The notes beneath the pieces were generated by a model. It saw only the letters and a list, made by a program, of their open reading frames with translations. It ran no database searches and was not told the origin of the DNA. DNA of 59,052 nucleotides, from positions 1 through 59,052 of the forward strand of contig CANFTB010000031.1 of NCBI GenBank assembly GCA_947449735.1, given 5' to 3'. Positions 35,060 through 44,229 of the stretch are shown here, in pieces (position 1 is the first letter of the stretch; each line of letters starts with the position of its first letter). A program made the position numbers and the translations under genes. The stretch comes from Chthoniobacteraceae bacterium (GTDB lineage: Bacteria > Verrucomicrobiota > Verrucomicrobiia > Chthoniobacterales > Chthoniobacteraceae).

Positions 35060-36637
35060 ATGACCGAACGCGTCAAGCGCCTCCTCGGGCTCACCCCCCG
35101 AAGGACAGGCAATACATTGATTATCAGCTCCGAGAAACTCGAACGCCGTGTTGCACTCCTTGAAAATGGAGTACTCGAGGAGTATTCCATCGAAAGGCAG
35201 ACGGACCGGAACATCGTCGGTTCCATATTCAAGGGCCGGGTGAAGAATATTGAGCATGGTCTGAAGGCCATGTTTGTCGACATCGGGTTTGAAAAGAACG
35301 CGTTCCTGCATTTTTGGGACGCGCTGCCGGCGGCCCTAGACAGCGGCGTGGAGCAGGTGGAGAGGGGCGGCGGAGGAGGGGGGAACGACAGGAAGCGCAT
35401 CACGGCGAAGGACATCCCTGAGATTTATCCCATTGGCAGCGAGGTGCTTGTGCAGGTCACTAAGGGGCCAATATCAACCAAGGGGCCCCGGATCACCACA
35501 AACGTCTCCTTACCGGGACGGTATCTGGTTCTGATGCCTTACAGCGACCAGAGCGGCATCTCCCGCAAAATCGAGTCGCCCAAGGAGCGCGAGCGGCTCC
35601 GGAAGATCCTCCGGGAGCTGGATGTGCCGCCGGGCATGGGCGTCATCATACGGACGGTCGGAGAGGGGCAGCGCGCGCGGTATTTTGTGCGCGACTTGGG
35701 ATTGCTGCTCGAGCAATGGCGCAAAATTGAGGAAACGGTCAACAAGCGGCCCGCACCCGTCTGCGCGTTTGAAGAGCCTGATCTTGTGGAGCGCACGGTT
35801 CGCGACTTCCTGACCGACGAGATCGACGAGGTGCACTGCGATGACGAGTCGGCGGTGAAGCGGATGGGCGAGTTGGTGGGCCAGATTTCCAAGCGCTCCA
35901 AGAGCCGGATCCAGCACTATCCTGGAACCCAGCCTATTTTTGAGCACTTCGGCGTGCAGAAGCAGATCGACGACGCCTTTCACCGTCAGGTTTGGCTGCC
36001 ATGCGGCGGTTACATCGTCATCGACGAGACCGAGGCGTTGATTGCCATCGATGTGAATACGGGCCGTAACAAGGGGGGGAAGGACGTCGAGAAGACCATT
36101 CTCCAGACCAACATTGAGGCGGCCGACGAGATGGCGCGGCAGATGCGGCTTCGCAACATTGGCGGGCTGATCATTGGCGACTTCATTGACATGAAGAACC
36201 GCAAAGACCAGCAGGCTGTCTACCAGCGGATGAAGGACCGCCTGAAGCGAGACAAGGCAAAGACGCACGTGCTACCGATCTCGCCCCTCGGTTTGATGGA
36301 GATGACCCGCCAGCGTGCGCAGGAGTCGATTTCCGGTGCTGTGTACGAGGCCTGCCCTTACTGCAACGGACGGGGCAAAGTGAAGAGCTCCATGACGATG
36401 AGCGTCGAGTTGCAGCGCGCGCTGCACCTGGTGCTCCGCAAGTGGCCTGATGTCCACGAGCTGAAGGTTACTGTAAACCCGCACGTTCTCCAACGTCTGC
36501 GGGCTGAGGACGAGGAGTTGCTGGTCGAGATCGAGCGCAAGTACGCCGGGCGCCTCACCTTCCGTTCCGATCCGAGTTTCCACCATGAGCGTTTCATGAT
36601 CGTGGATGTCCAGACAGGGAACGAATTGAAGCCTTAG
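35060..36637 (+). CDS. rng: ribonuclease E/G
   Basis: An endoribonuclease for rRNA processing and mRNA decay, 525 residues, without the long RNase E scaffold tail. The N-terminal S1 domain (VGSIFKGRVKNIEHGLKAMF) holds an inserted Gly-rich loop (EQVERGGGGGGNDRKR). Catalytic acids lie in ALIAIDVNTGRNKGGKD and LIIGDFIDMKN, and the zinc-link is CPYCNGRG. The frame opens at a GTG at 35027, but the ATG at 35060 (MTERVKRLLG) is likelier. It follows mrdA after 39 bp, in a cell-shape/rng linkage like that of proteobacterial mre clusters. Confidence 0.92.
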   Translation: MTERVKRLLGLTPRRTGNTLIISSEKLERRVALLENGVLEEYSIERQTDRNIVGSIFKGRVKNIEHGLKAMFVDIGFEKNAFLHFWDALPAALDSGVEQVERGGGGGGNDRKRITAKDIPEIYPIGSEVLVQVTKGPISTKGPRITTNVSLPGRYLVLMPYSDQSGISRKIESPKERERLRKILRELDVPPGMGVIIRTVGEGQRARYFVRDLGLLLEQWRKIEETVNKRPAPVCAFEEPDLVERTVRDFLTDEIDEVHCDDESAVKRMGELVGQISKRSKSRIQHYPGTQPIFEHFGVQKQIDDAFHRQVWLPCGGYIVIDETEALIAIDVNTGRNKGGKDVEKTILQTNIEAADEMARQMRLRNIGGLIIGDFIDMKNRKDQQAVYQRMKDRLKRDKAKTHVLPISPLGLMEMTRQRAQESISGAVYEACPYCNGRGKVKSSMTMSVELQRALHLVLRKWPDVHELKVTVNPHVLQRLRAEDEELLVEIERKYAGRLTFRSDPSFHHERFMIVDVQTGNELKP

Positions 36638-36729
36638 TTCGAATGTTTGGCGGGCCGCGGAGGGTAAGTCCTCTGGGCCCTGCGAACGGGCTGTTCTACC
36701 GTGCTTCCTGATTCCTAAGGAGATCTTGC

Positions 36730-37668
36730 ATGCAGCATTTTTACCTGCACCGGCTCAGTCCCTTTCTTGTGCAGTTTTCGCAGGGAGTAGGGATTCGTTG
36801 GTACGGGCTTGCCTATGTGCTGAGCTTCTTGCTGGCCTACAGGCTGTTTCGAAGTCTTTGCGAGCGGCGTCTCGCCCCGCTGGCGCCTGAGAGCGTGAGC
36901 GACTTCATCACGTGGGCCGCCTTGTTTGGCGTCCTTCTCGGCGGGCGACTTGGGTTTGTGCTGCTCTATGACTTCGAGCGTCTGGTGCACGATCCTGCTA
37001 GCCTGTTTCGTGTTTGGGAGGGGGGGATGGCCAGCCACGGCGGGATACTGGGGTTGGTCGCCTTTACCTTTTATTACAGCCGCCGCCACAAGGTCTCCTG
37101 GACGGGAATAGGGGACAGCCTGGTGACGGTCGCGCCTCCGGGGCTTTTTTTGGTGCGCATGGCAAACTTTATCAATGGAGAGCTTTATGGAAGGTTCTCG
37201 ACCGTGCCGTGGGCTGTTCAGTTTCCAACGGAGCTCAGGGAGCATCCGGAACTGTTGGAGCAAGGGCAGTTTTCCCAGATGGCGCCCGAGCAAGTTGTGG
37301 CGGTGGTGAGGCGGGGCGGGCCGGATGGTGCTGCGGTGGAAGCGTATCTGCGCGAGATTTTGCCGTCTCGTCATCCGTCGCAAATTTATGAGGCGCTTCT
37401 GGAGGGGGTGGTGCTGTTCACTTGTCTTTGGTTCATGCGCACGCGGCTTCGGGTGCCGCGGGGCGTGCTCACGGGAACCTTCTTTATTCTTTACGCGCTC
37501 CTGAGAATTCTGGGAGAGCAGTTCCGTGAACCCGAGGATTTTAATTTTGGACTGCCCCGCGGAGTTTTTCTTTCCTTCTTCCTGATAATCATAGGGATAG
37601 CTTTTGTTTCGGCCGCTTTCCGTCGTCCGGAATACGAGCAGGGAAGCCCTGCGAAGCTTCAAAGTTGA
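36730..37668 (+). CDS. lgt: prolipoprotein diacylglyceryl transferase
   Basis: Adds diacylglycerol to the lipobox Cys of prelipoproteins in the inner membrane. It is a polytopic protein of 312 residues with the typical GIRWYGLAYVLSFLLAYRLF start and the signature NFINGELYGR carrying essential Asn, Glu and Arg. It also has VWEGGMASHGGILG and RHPSQIYEALLEG. A clear Shine-Dalgarno AAGGAGA (36717-36723) precedes the ATG by 6 bp. It probably opens a lgt-prs-rplY-pth run. Confidence 0.94.
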   Translation: MQHFYLHRLSPFLVQFSQGVGIRWYGLAYVLSFLLAYRLFRSLCERRLAPLAPESVSDFITWAALFGVLLGGRLGFVLLYDFERLVHDPASLFRVWEGGMASHGGILGLVAFTFYYSRRHKVSWTGIGDSLVTVAPPGLFLVRMANFINGELYGRFSTVPWAVQFPTELREHPELLEQGQFSQMAPEQVVAVVRRGGPDGAAVEAYLREILPSRHPSQIYEALLEGVVLFTCLWFMRTRLRVPRGVLTGTFFILYALLRILGEQFREPEDFNFGLPRGVFLSFFLIIIGIAFVSAAFRRPEYEQGSPAKLQS

Positions 37669-37743
37669 ATTTTTGCAATTGTAATTCACCCGCCGCCGCC
37701 TAAGTTTCACACCCCTTTTCCCATGTTCCGAGTATCCACAGAG

Positions 37744-38688
37744 ATGAAGATTCTGACCGGTTCGGCGCACCGCGTGCTGGCCGAGAGGATCTGCGCCTAT
37801 ATCGGTGTGCCGCTTGGAGACGCCACGGTCACTTCGTTCCCGGACGGCGAGACCTACGTCAAAATCAACGAGAACATCCGGGGAAGGGACGTTTTCATCG
37901 TCCAACCGACCTGCCCGCCTACCAATCAAAACCTCATGGAGCTTTTGATCATGGTGGACGCAGTCCGCCGGGCGAGCGCCGCGCGCATCACCGCCGTGAT
38001 CCCGTTTTTCGGGTACGCTCGCCAGGACCGCAAGGATCAGCCTCGGGTTCCGATCACGGCCAAGCTGATTGCAAATTTGCTCACGGCTGCCGGCGTGACA
38101 CGCGTTTTGACCATGGACCTCCACGCCCAGCAGGTCGCCGGGTTCTTCGACATTCCGGTCGACCACCTGTACGCAGCGCCCGTGATCGTACGCAACCTTC
38201 AGTCCCGCGATTTTGTGAATCCAGTGGTGGTTTCGCCTGACGTCGGCGGGCTGAAGATGGCCTCTGCCTATTCCGAGAACCTCGGAGCGAGCCTCGCCAT
38301 CGTTGCAAAGCGCCGCAAGAGTCCCAGCGAGACTGAGGCTTTGAACGTGATCGGTGATGTTGACGGTCGGGATGTGATTTTGGTGGATGATTTGACTGAA
38401 ACGGCCGGCACTCTGGTGAGCGCCGCCCGAGCGATGAAGGAACGCGGGGCGCGGAAAGTGATCGCCTGCGTCAGTCACGCTGTCATATCGGACTTGGGTG
38501 TGGAACGGTTTCGCAGTAGCGAAATTTCTGAGCTCATCACCACCAACAGCGTTCCCGTCCGGGATATTCCGGGTTTTCAGATTACTTCGCTTTGCATCTC
38601 GGAGTTGCTGGGCGAGGGGATCAAACGCGTGCACGACGACGAGTCGGTCAGTTCGCTTTTCGAAATCAGCAAAAAAGAGAAGGTGTAA
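37744..38688 (+). CDS. prs: ribose-phosphate pyrophosphokinase
   Basis: Makes PRPP from ribose-5-phosphate and ATP for nucleotide, His and NAD synthesis. It carries the family blocks SFPDGETYVKINENIRGRDV, IPFFGYARQDRKDQPRVPIT, VLTMDLHAQQVAGFFDIPVD and the PRPP loop ILVDDLTETAGTLVSAARAM. The ATG at 37744 gives 314 residues and the usual MKILTGSAHRVLAE start; an ATG seven codons earlier (37723) cannot be excluded. It is 7 bp from rplY. Confidence 0.94.
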   Translation: MKILTGSAHRVLAERICAYIGVPLGDATVTSFPDGETYVKINENIRGRDVFIVQPTCPPTNQNLMELLIMVDAVRRASAARITAVIPFFGYARQDRKDQPRVPITAKLIANLLTAAGVTRVLTMDLHAQQVAGFFDIPVDHLYAAPVIVRNLQSRDFVNPVVVSPDVGGLKMASAYSENLGASLAIVAKRRKSPSETEALNVIGDVDGRDVILVDDLTETAGTLVSAARAMKERGARKVIACVSHAVISDLGVERFRSSEISELITTNSVPVRDIPGFQITSLCISELLGEGIKRVHDDESVSSLFEISKKEKV

Positions 38689-38695
38689 ATAGTTT

Positions 38696-39352
38696 ATGGC
38701 AAAGCAAATCAAAATCTCGGCCCAGACCCGCAACCATGCCGGGCGTAACGAAGTCAAAAAGCTCCGCGCTGAGGGGAGAATCCCCGCTGTGATCTACGGA
38801 CCCAGCCAGACGCCTGTGAACCTGCAGGTGGGAGCGCGCGAAATGTCCAACGTGCTCGCGCACGCCACGGGCGAACAGCTGCTGGTAGAACTGGAAATCG
38901 CTGACGGCGCCTCCGTTTCCCATAAGCTCGCTTTGATCAAGGAAGTGCAGCACCACCCGGTGCGTTCCACCATTCTTCACGTGGATTTCCACGCCGTGTC
39001 CGCGACTGAAAAACTCCACGCACAGGTGACCGTGGAAACCGTGGGTGAACCCGTTGGAGTGAAGACCTACGGCGGCCGTCTGGAACTGCTGCTGCACAGC
39101 ATCGAAGTCGAGTGCCTTCCGAAGGATCTTCCTGAAATCATCAGGATCGACGTGTCCGCCCTCAATGTCGGCGCCGCAATCCACCTTCGCGATCTACAGC
39201 TCCCCTCTGGAGTGGCATTCCGCGGGGACGGGGAACTGACTGTGATCCGTATTGCTGGCGCAACCACCTCCGACGGCACCGAGGCCGCCGAGGGACCATC
39301 CCAGCCTGAAGTCATCCGCGAGAAGAAGCCCGCTGACGGCGACAAGAAGTAG
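38696..39352 (+). CDS. rplY: ribosomal protein bL25, long CTC form
   Basis: A 5S rRNA-binding protein of the large subunit, the two-domain general-stress (CTC) form of 218 residues. The N-terminal domain shows RNHAGRNEVKKLRAEGRIPA and the following VIYG; the C-terminal beta domain shows YGGRLELLLHSIEVECLPKD and LPEIIRIDVSALNVGAAIHL. It is followed by pth, as in many genomes, with an intrinsic terminator between them. Confidence 0.93.
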   Translation: MAKQIKISAQTRNHAGRNEVKKLRAEGRIPAVIYGPSQTPVNLQVGAREMSNVLAHATGEQLLVELEIADGASVSHKLALIKEVQHHPVRSTILHVDFHAVSATEKLHAQVTVETVGEPVGVKTYGGRLELLLHSIEVECLPKDLPEIIRIDVSALNVGAAIHLRDLQLPSGVAFRGDGELTVIRIAGATTSDGTEAAEGPSQPEVIREKKPADGDKK

Positions 39353-39371
39353 TTTTTCCAACCCTTTGCAG

Positions 39372-39409
39372 CGCCGTCTCCGAACCGTCGGGGACGGCGT
39401 TTGTGTTTT
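39372..39409 (+). terminator. intrinsic terminator after rplY
   Basis: CGCCGTCTCC (39372-39381) pairs with GGGGACGGCG (39390-39399) across an 8-nt loop, with one G-T pair, and is followed by TTTGTGTTTT. It lies 19 bp past the rplY stop and before pth. Confidence 0.75.
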
Positions 39410-39484
39410 CAGGAGCGTGGTTTTGTTCGGTCTCCGGATTCCGCTCTGGTTCTGTGCAGTTCGTGAAGATTCTTCAACCCTTCC

Positions 39485-40036
39485 ATGAATTCCATTCGTT
39501 TGATCGTTGGCCTTGGAAATCCCGGCGCAGAGTACGCCGACACCCGCCACAACGTCGGGTTCATGGTCGTGGACAGGTTGGCGATGGGGCGCTCTGAGTG
39601 GCGGCGGGAGAAGGCTTGGAATGCCAGTCTGGCGCGGGTGGACGGGGTAGTGTTGTGCAAACCGCAGACGTTCATGAATCTGAGCGGCCGCGCGGTGGCC
39701 GCCGTTGCCAAGTTTTACCAGATTCCCCCCGAGGCCGTTTTGGTGGTGCTGGACGAGATGGCGCTGCCCCTGGGGCGGTTGCGGTTGCGGCCCGGAGGAT
39801 CCGCGGGCGGACACAACGGTCTGAAGTCCATCGTGGAGCATCTGGGCACTCAAAGCGTCCCGAGGCTGCGATTAGGCATTGGAGGGGCGCATCCCGGCGA
39901 GGCTGTGGGGCATGTGTTGGGCAGCTTTCGGAAGGATGAAAGGCCGGCTCTTGAGGAGATGCTGGAGCGGAGTGATGCGGCTGTGCTGGCAGCGCAGCGG
40001 GACGGAATTGCCGTGGCGATGAATGCTTTTAATTGA
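39485..40036 (+). CDS. pth: peptidyl-tRNA hydrolase
   Basis: Frees peptides from prematurely released peptidyl-tRNA. It is 183 residues with the active-site region GLGNPGAEYADTRHNVGFMV (catalytic His), the conserved Asn in PQTFMNLSGRAV, and the substrate loop LRLRPGGSAGGHNGLKSI. It starts at the ATG at 39485 and is followed by rpsF after 49 bp. Confidence 0.94.
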   Translation: MNSIRLIVGLGNPGAEYADTRHNVGFMVVDRLAMGRSEWRREKAWNASLARVDGVVLCKPQTFMNLSGRAVAAVAKFYQIPPEAVLVVLDEMALPLGRLRLRPGGSAGGHNGLKSIVEHLGTQSVPRLRLGIGGAHPGEAVGHVLGSFRKDERPALEEMLERSDAAVLAAQRDGIAVAMNAFN

Positions 40037-40085
40037 CCTTTGGAGTTTGTTTACCCAAGCTGCCAGACCAATTTTTAAACTACCG

Positions 40086-40406
40086 ATGAAGAACCGATAC
40101 GAAGGACTGTTGATTTTGAACGTTAAGGGCGGCGAAGATGGCGCCAAGGAAGTGATCGAGCGCCTGGAGGCTGGCTTCAAGGCAGAGGGTGCCACCGTGG
40201 AGCAGGTTCAAAAGATGGGCAATCGGCAGCTTTCTTATCAGGCTGGCGATGAAGGCAGTGGGTACTATGTGAATTTCATTTTCCATTCTGCTCCCTCGGC
40301 GGTTGCAAAGCTCCAGGCCAAGCTGAAGCTGGACGAGCACGTTTACCGCCAGTATTTCCTGCGTTTGGGTGCGGCCAAACCGGCACGCGCTCCGAAGGCC
40401 GCCTAA
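40086..40406 (+). CDS. rpsF: ribosomal protein bS6
   Basis: A small-subunit protein of 106 residues with a ferredoxin-like fold: NRYEGLLILNVKGGEDGAKE, then KMGNRQLSYQAGDEGSGYYV and YRQYFLRLG. The C-terminus is a short basic Ala-rich tail. The ATG at 40086 is the family start; the frame opens 21 codons earlier. It is paired with ssb, but rpsR and rplI, which often follow, are missing. Confidence 0.93.
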   Translation: MKNRYEGLLILNVKGGEDGAKEVIERLEAGFKAEGATVEQVQKMGNRQLSYQAGDEGSGYYVNFIFHSAPSAVAKLQAKLKLDEHVYRQYFLRLGAAKPARAPKAA

Positions 40407-40460
40407 GCGAACTCCGTTTAAGGGAGTCTCCCTGAGTCATCCGACCCTCGGTAAAAATCT

Positions 40461-40958
40461 ATGGCTAACCTAAACAAGGTAATGGTGATAGGGAACCTCA
40501 CGAGGGACCCTGAGATCAAGTATACCCCGAAAGGGTCTGCGATCGCGGACGTCGCTCTTGCCATCAACCGGAACTATACCACGGATTCCGGGGAGAAGCG
40601 CGAGGAGACGACTTATGTGGATGTCGTTCTCTACGGCCGTCTTGCTGAGATCGCCGGGGAGTACCTGAAGAAGGGGCGCCCGGTTTACATCGAGGGCCGC
40701 CTGAAGCTGGACACCTGGGATGACAAGGCGACCGGCCAGAAGCGCTCGAAGATGCGCGTTGTGGGCGAGGGCCTTCAGCTGCTTGGGGGCCGCGAGAGCG
40801 GGAACTCTGGCGGTGGTGGTGGCGGGGGAGATTACGAGGAGGCCGATCGTTCGGTGCGCCGGCCGCCGGCCCGTCAGGAGAGTTCCGCGCGTCCGGCTGG
40901 CAACAAGCCGCCGCACGATCCCGACTTGGACGTCGAGCACGACGACATTCCCTTCTAG
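40461..40958 (+). CDS. ssb: single-stranded DNA-binding protein
   Basis: Coats single-stranded DNA and recruits repair and replication enzymes. It is 165 residues: an OB-fold (NKVMVIGNLTRDPEIKYTPK, VDVVLYGRLAEIAGEYLKKG), then a Gly-rich linker and a Pro/Arg linker. It ends in the canonical acidic tip DDIPF, which binds partner proteins. It is followed by a strong terminator, so it ends this transcript. Confidence 0.95.
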   Translation: MANLNKVMVIGNLTRDPEIKYTPKGSAIADVALAINRNYTTDSGEKREETTYVDVVLYGRLAEIAGEYLKKGRPVYIEGRLKLDTWDDKATGQKRSKMRVVGEGLQLLGGRESGNSGGGGGGGDYEEADRSVRRPPARQESSARPAGNKPPHDPDLDVEHDDIPF

Positions 40959-40988
40959 GGTTCAGGGGGCTGTTACGTTTTGAAAATT

Positions 40989-41022
40989 GGGCGCTTACCC
41001 GTAGTGGGTTGGCGCCCTTTTT
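40989..41022 (+). terminator. intrinsic terminator after ssb
   Basis: GGGCGC (40989-40994) pairs with GCGCCC (41012-41017), with an inner ACCC/GGGT stem, followed by TTTTT (41018-41022). It lies 30 bp past the ssb stop. The roughly 150 bp from here to the next gene hold no other recognisable element. Confidence 0.85.
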
Positions 41023-41177
41023 CGTGGGCGGACCCGGTCGTCCCTGTCGCTTTCGAGCGGCTGTGTGCCGGGGGGCTTAAGCTGTTGCTAGTAGGACAGA
41101 TTTTTAAAGATTGGCCCTCACGTTCCTTGCTTTAGCGGGTTTATGATAGGGCAGCTGCCCTTGTTTCTGTTTTTCCG

Positions 41178-44100
41178 ATGAAACTCACATTCTCCTCGAA
41201 GTTTATCCTTTGTGCCTCATGGCTGGTTCAAGCGCCTGCATTCGCCGCACAGGGTCCCTCTCCCTCAGCGCCGGCAAAGGTGGAGTTCAATCGCGACGTG
41301 CGTCCGATTCTATCGGACAACTGTTTTTACTGCCACGGACCGGATCAAAGCCACCGCAAGGCTGAGTTGCGCCTCGATGTGCGGGAGGCGGCTCTTGAGA
41401 AGAAGGCCTTCGAGCCGGGAAATTCCGAAGCGAGCGAGCTTGTAAAGCGGTTGCTTTCAAAAGATCCGGACGAGGTGATGCCGCCGCCGGACTCGAACAA
41501 AAAGCTCACGGCCCAGCAGAGGGATGTTTTGCGTCGTTGGATTGAACAGGGGGCCGAGTACCAGCAGCACTGGGCGTATGAGAAGCCTGTGAAGGCAGTC
41601 ATCCCCCCGGGAGCGAACGGGGTGGACGTTTTGGTCCGGAGCCGGCTTACCTCGCTCGGGATTACATCCGCTGGGGAGGCGGACCGCCGGACGCTGATCC
41701 GTCGGCTTTACTTCGACCTGCTGGGTTTGCCGCCTTCGCCGGAGTCTGTGGAGCGTTTTGTGAAGGACGGGGCGCCTGACGCCTATGCGCGTTTGGTTGA
41801 GGAGATTTTGCAGAATTCCCACCATGGAGAGCGAATGGCCCAGGGCTGGCTGGATGTGGTTCGTTTCGCGGACACGATAGGATACCACAGTGATAATCCG
41901 AGGAACGTGTGGCCCTACCGGGACTGGGTGATCCGCTCCTTCAATGAAAACAAGCGCTTTGACCGGTTTACATTGGAGCAGGTCGCCGGTGACCTGCTGC
42001 CAGACGCCAGTGTGGAGACTCGGGTGGGGTCGGCTTTCAACCGCCTGGTGCTTTCCACCGAAGAAGGGGGAGCGCAGCCGAAGGATTACGAGGCGAGGAT
42101 GCTTACGGACCGGGTGCGCGCGATTGGTGCCGCATGGCTCGGGCAGACGACCGGGTGCGCCCAGTGCCACGACCACAAGTTCGATCCGTTCACAACGCGT
42201 GATTTTTATGCTCTCGGGGCCTTCTTTGCGGACATCAAGGAGGGGGTGATCGGGCGGCGGGAGGACGGCATGCTGGTTCCGACGGCGGCGGAGTCCAAGG
42301 AGATTGCACGGCTGCAGGAGCGCCTGGACGGTCTGCGCCGGGAACTGGATGTCGATTCGCCTGAGCGACGGGAGGGGCAGTTGGCTTGGGAGAAGGGGCT
42401 GGCAGGCGGGCCGGTCGATGTGGCTTGGACGGCCCTGGTTCCCGAGAAACTCTACGCGGACCGCGGGTCCAAGTTTGAATCCGGCGCCGACGCGGTGGTC
42501 AGCGTCGCCGTGGATGGGAACGCCGCCTCGGACACCTACTTCGTGACGGTGAAGACGCCTCCGGGAACGACCACTGGTTTCAAGCTGGACGCGCTGAGTG
42601 CGGAGCACCTGCCACAGCGTGGTCCGGGGCGCTCCCCGAAGGGGGCGTTCATGCTGACCCAGTTCAGCGTAAAGCAGGGGGATGCCGTATTGAAGGTTTC
42701 AGAGGCCTCAGCGACTTACGAGCAAAAGGGGTTCGTGGCTAAGAGCGCCATCGACGGAAAGTCGAACGATCCCAAAAAGGGCTGGTCCACCTTCGGCAAT
42801 GAAGCGGGGGACGCCTCTATCTACTTTGAGCTGGAACAGCCCATTGTTGGGGAGAAAACCGTCACCCTGCTGCTGCGCCAGATCGCCGGGGATAACCAGA
42901 CGCTGGGACGCTTTCGTGTTTCCTCTACGAGCGCACCCAAGCCTGTGCGGGCGCCCAATATCCAGTTCCCCGCTGATATCATTAGCGTATTGAACGCGCC
43001 CGTGGAGAAGCGTTCGGACCCCCAAAAGGCGAAGCTGGCACGCCATTACCGTGTGGTTGCGCCCGAGTTTGCAGCTGCCCGTGAGGCGATCACGGCTGCC
43101 CAGCTCGAGCAGTCGGAGTATGAAAAAAATGTGGCGCACTGCCTCGTCTCCACCAGTTCCGAGGCGAAGCGGACTGTGCGTATTCTGCCCCGTGGGAATT
43201 TCATGGATGAAACCGGTGAGATCGTGAAGCCGGGCCTGCCTCACTATTTGCCCCAGCCTGCAGTCGAGGGGCGTGACCTCACCCGCCTGGACCTGGCCCG
43301 CTGGTTGGTGTCCCAGGAGAACCCACTGACCGCGCGGACGGTGATGAACCGCTTGTGGAAGCAGTTCTTCGGAACGGGTCTGAGCAAGGTGCTGGACGAC
43401 CTCGGTGCGCAGGGCGAACCGCCGCCGAATGCTGCGCTTCTGGATTGGCTTGCTTGCGAGTTCGTCGATAGCGGCTGGGATTTCCGGCACATGGTCCGCA
43501 CCATTGTCAGCAGCGCCGCTTATCGCCAGGTGTCGACCGCTACGCCCGCGTTGCTGGCCGCGGATCCGTACAATCGGGAGCATGCCCGGCAGAGCGCTTT
43601 CAGACTCGATGCGGAGTCGGTTCGCGACAACGCCCTCACAGTCTCGGGATTGCTTGTCGCGAAGATTGGCGGCCCGAGCGCTAAGCCCTACCAACCGGAG
43701 CGCTACTGGGAAAATCTAAACTTCCCTACGCGCGAGTACGCGGCAGACAAGGATGACGGGCAGTATCGCAGGGGCGTATACACTTGGTGGCAGCGCAGCT
43801 TCCTGCATCCCTCGATGCTGGCCTTCGATGCTCCGAGCCGCGAGGAATGCTGCGCCGAGCGCACCCGTTCCAATATTCCCCAGCAGGCGCTGGTGCTCAT
43901 GAACGACCCGACCTACGTGGAGGCGGCGCGCATTCTCGCTTTGCGCATTCTCACGGAGTGCGATGGGGACGCATCGCGCCGGATGAAACGGGCCTTTCAG
44001 ATCGTGCTGCAGCGCGAGCCGCGGCCGGAGGAGGCCTCGACCATGCTGGCTCTTTTTGAAAAGCATCGCGCGGTTTATTCGGCGGATCCGAATGCGGCGG

Positions 44101-44222
44101 AGCTCCTACTAAAGACGGGCCTCGCGCCGGTCGGGGCTTCGGCAAACAACACCGAGCTAGCGGCGTGGCTCCATGTGGCCCGCGTACTTCTGAACCTGCA
44201 CGAAACGATCACACGCGCCTGA
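41178..44222 (+). CDS. PSCyt1-DUF1549-DUF1553 exported cytochrome-like protein (copy 1)
   Basis: A 1014-residue protein of the large PVC-specific family. It has a signal peptide (about 1-23, ending AFA). The planctomycete cytochrome domain carries a CxxCH haem motif in NCFYCHGPDQSHRKAELRLD. DUF1549 has a second CxxCH in GCAQCHDHKFDPFTTRDFYA. A variable beta-rich middle part follows, then DUF1553 with LTARTVMNRLWKQFFGTGL near the C-terminus. These proteins are thought to be periplasmic and linked to glycan or redox metabolism, but no activity is established. It is followed after 7 bp by a DUF1501 gene, the constant partner of this family. Confidence 0.93.
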   Translation: MKLTFSSKFILCASWLVQAPAFAAQGPSPSAPAKVEFNRDVRPILSDNCFYCHGPDQSHRKAELRLDVREAALEKKAFEPGNSEASELVKRLLSKDPDEVMPPPDSNKKLTAQQRDVLRRWIEQGAEYQQHWAYEKPVKAVIPPGANGVDVLVRSRLTSLGITSAGEADRRTLIRRLYFDLLGLPPSPESVERFVKDGAPDAYARLVEEILQNSHHGERMAQGWLDVVRFADTIGYHSDNPRNVWPYRDWVIRSFNENKRFDRFTLEQVAGDLLPDASVETRVGSAFNRLVLSTEEGGAQPKDYEARMLTDRVRAIGAAWLGQTTGCAQCHDHKFDPFTTRDFYALGAFFADIKEGVIGRREDGMLVPTAAESKEIARLQERLDGLRRELDVDSPERREGQLAWEKGLAGGPVDVAWTALVPEKLYADRGSKFESGADAVVSVAVDGNAASDTYFVTVKTPPGTTTGFKLDALSAEHLPQRGPGRSPKGAFMLTQFSVKQGDAVLKVSEASATYEQKGFVAKSAIDGKSNDPKKGWSTFGNEAGDASIYFELEQPIVGEKTVTLLLRQIAGDNQTLGRFRVSSTSAPKPVRAPNIQFPADIISVLNAPVEKRSDPQKAKLARHYRVVAPEFAAAREAITAAQLEQSEYEKNVAHCLVSTSSEAKRTVRILPRGNFMDETGEIVKPGLPHYLPQPAVEGRDLTRLDLARWLVSQENPLTARTVMNRLWKQFFGTGLSKVLDDLGAQGEPPPNAALLDWLACEFVDSGWDFRHMVRTIVSSAAYRQVSTATPALLAADPYNREHARQSAFRLDAESVRDNALTVSGLLVAKIGGPSAKPYQPERYWENLNFPTREYAADKDDGQYRRGVYTWWQRSFLHPSMLAFDAPSREECCAERTRSNIPQQALVLMNDPTYVEAARILALRILTECDGDASRRMKRAFQIVLQREPRPEEASTMLALFEKHRAVYSADPNAAELLLKTGLAPVGASANNTELAAWLHVARVLLNLHETITRA

Positions 44223-44229
44223 TTTGCAT

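Noticed and set aside
36715..38757. A 680-codon open frame on the minus strand opposite lgt and prs
   Set aside because: It is the complement of two certain genes. Its translation is rich in Arg, His, Pro and Gln without domains, as expected of an antisense frame in GC-rich DNA.
41457..43694. Minus-strand frames opposite the PSCyt gene (41457-42608, 42708-43694)
   Set aside because: Antisense shadows; the sense strand carries clear CxxCH and DUF1549 blocks.
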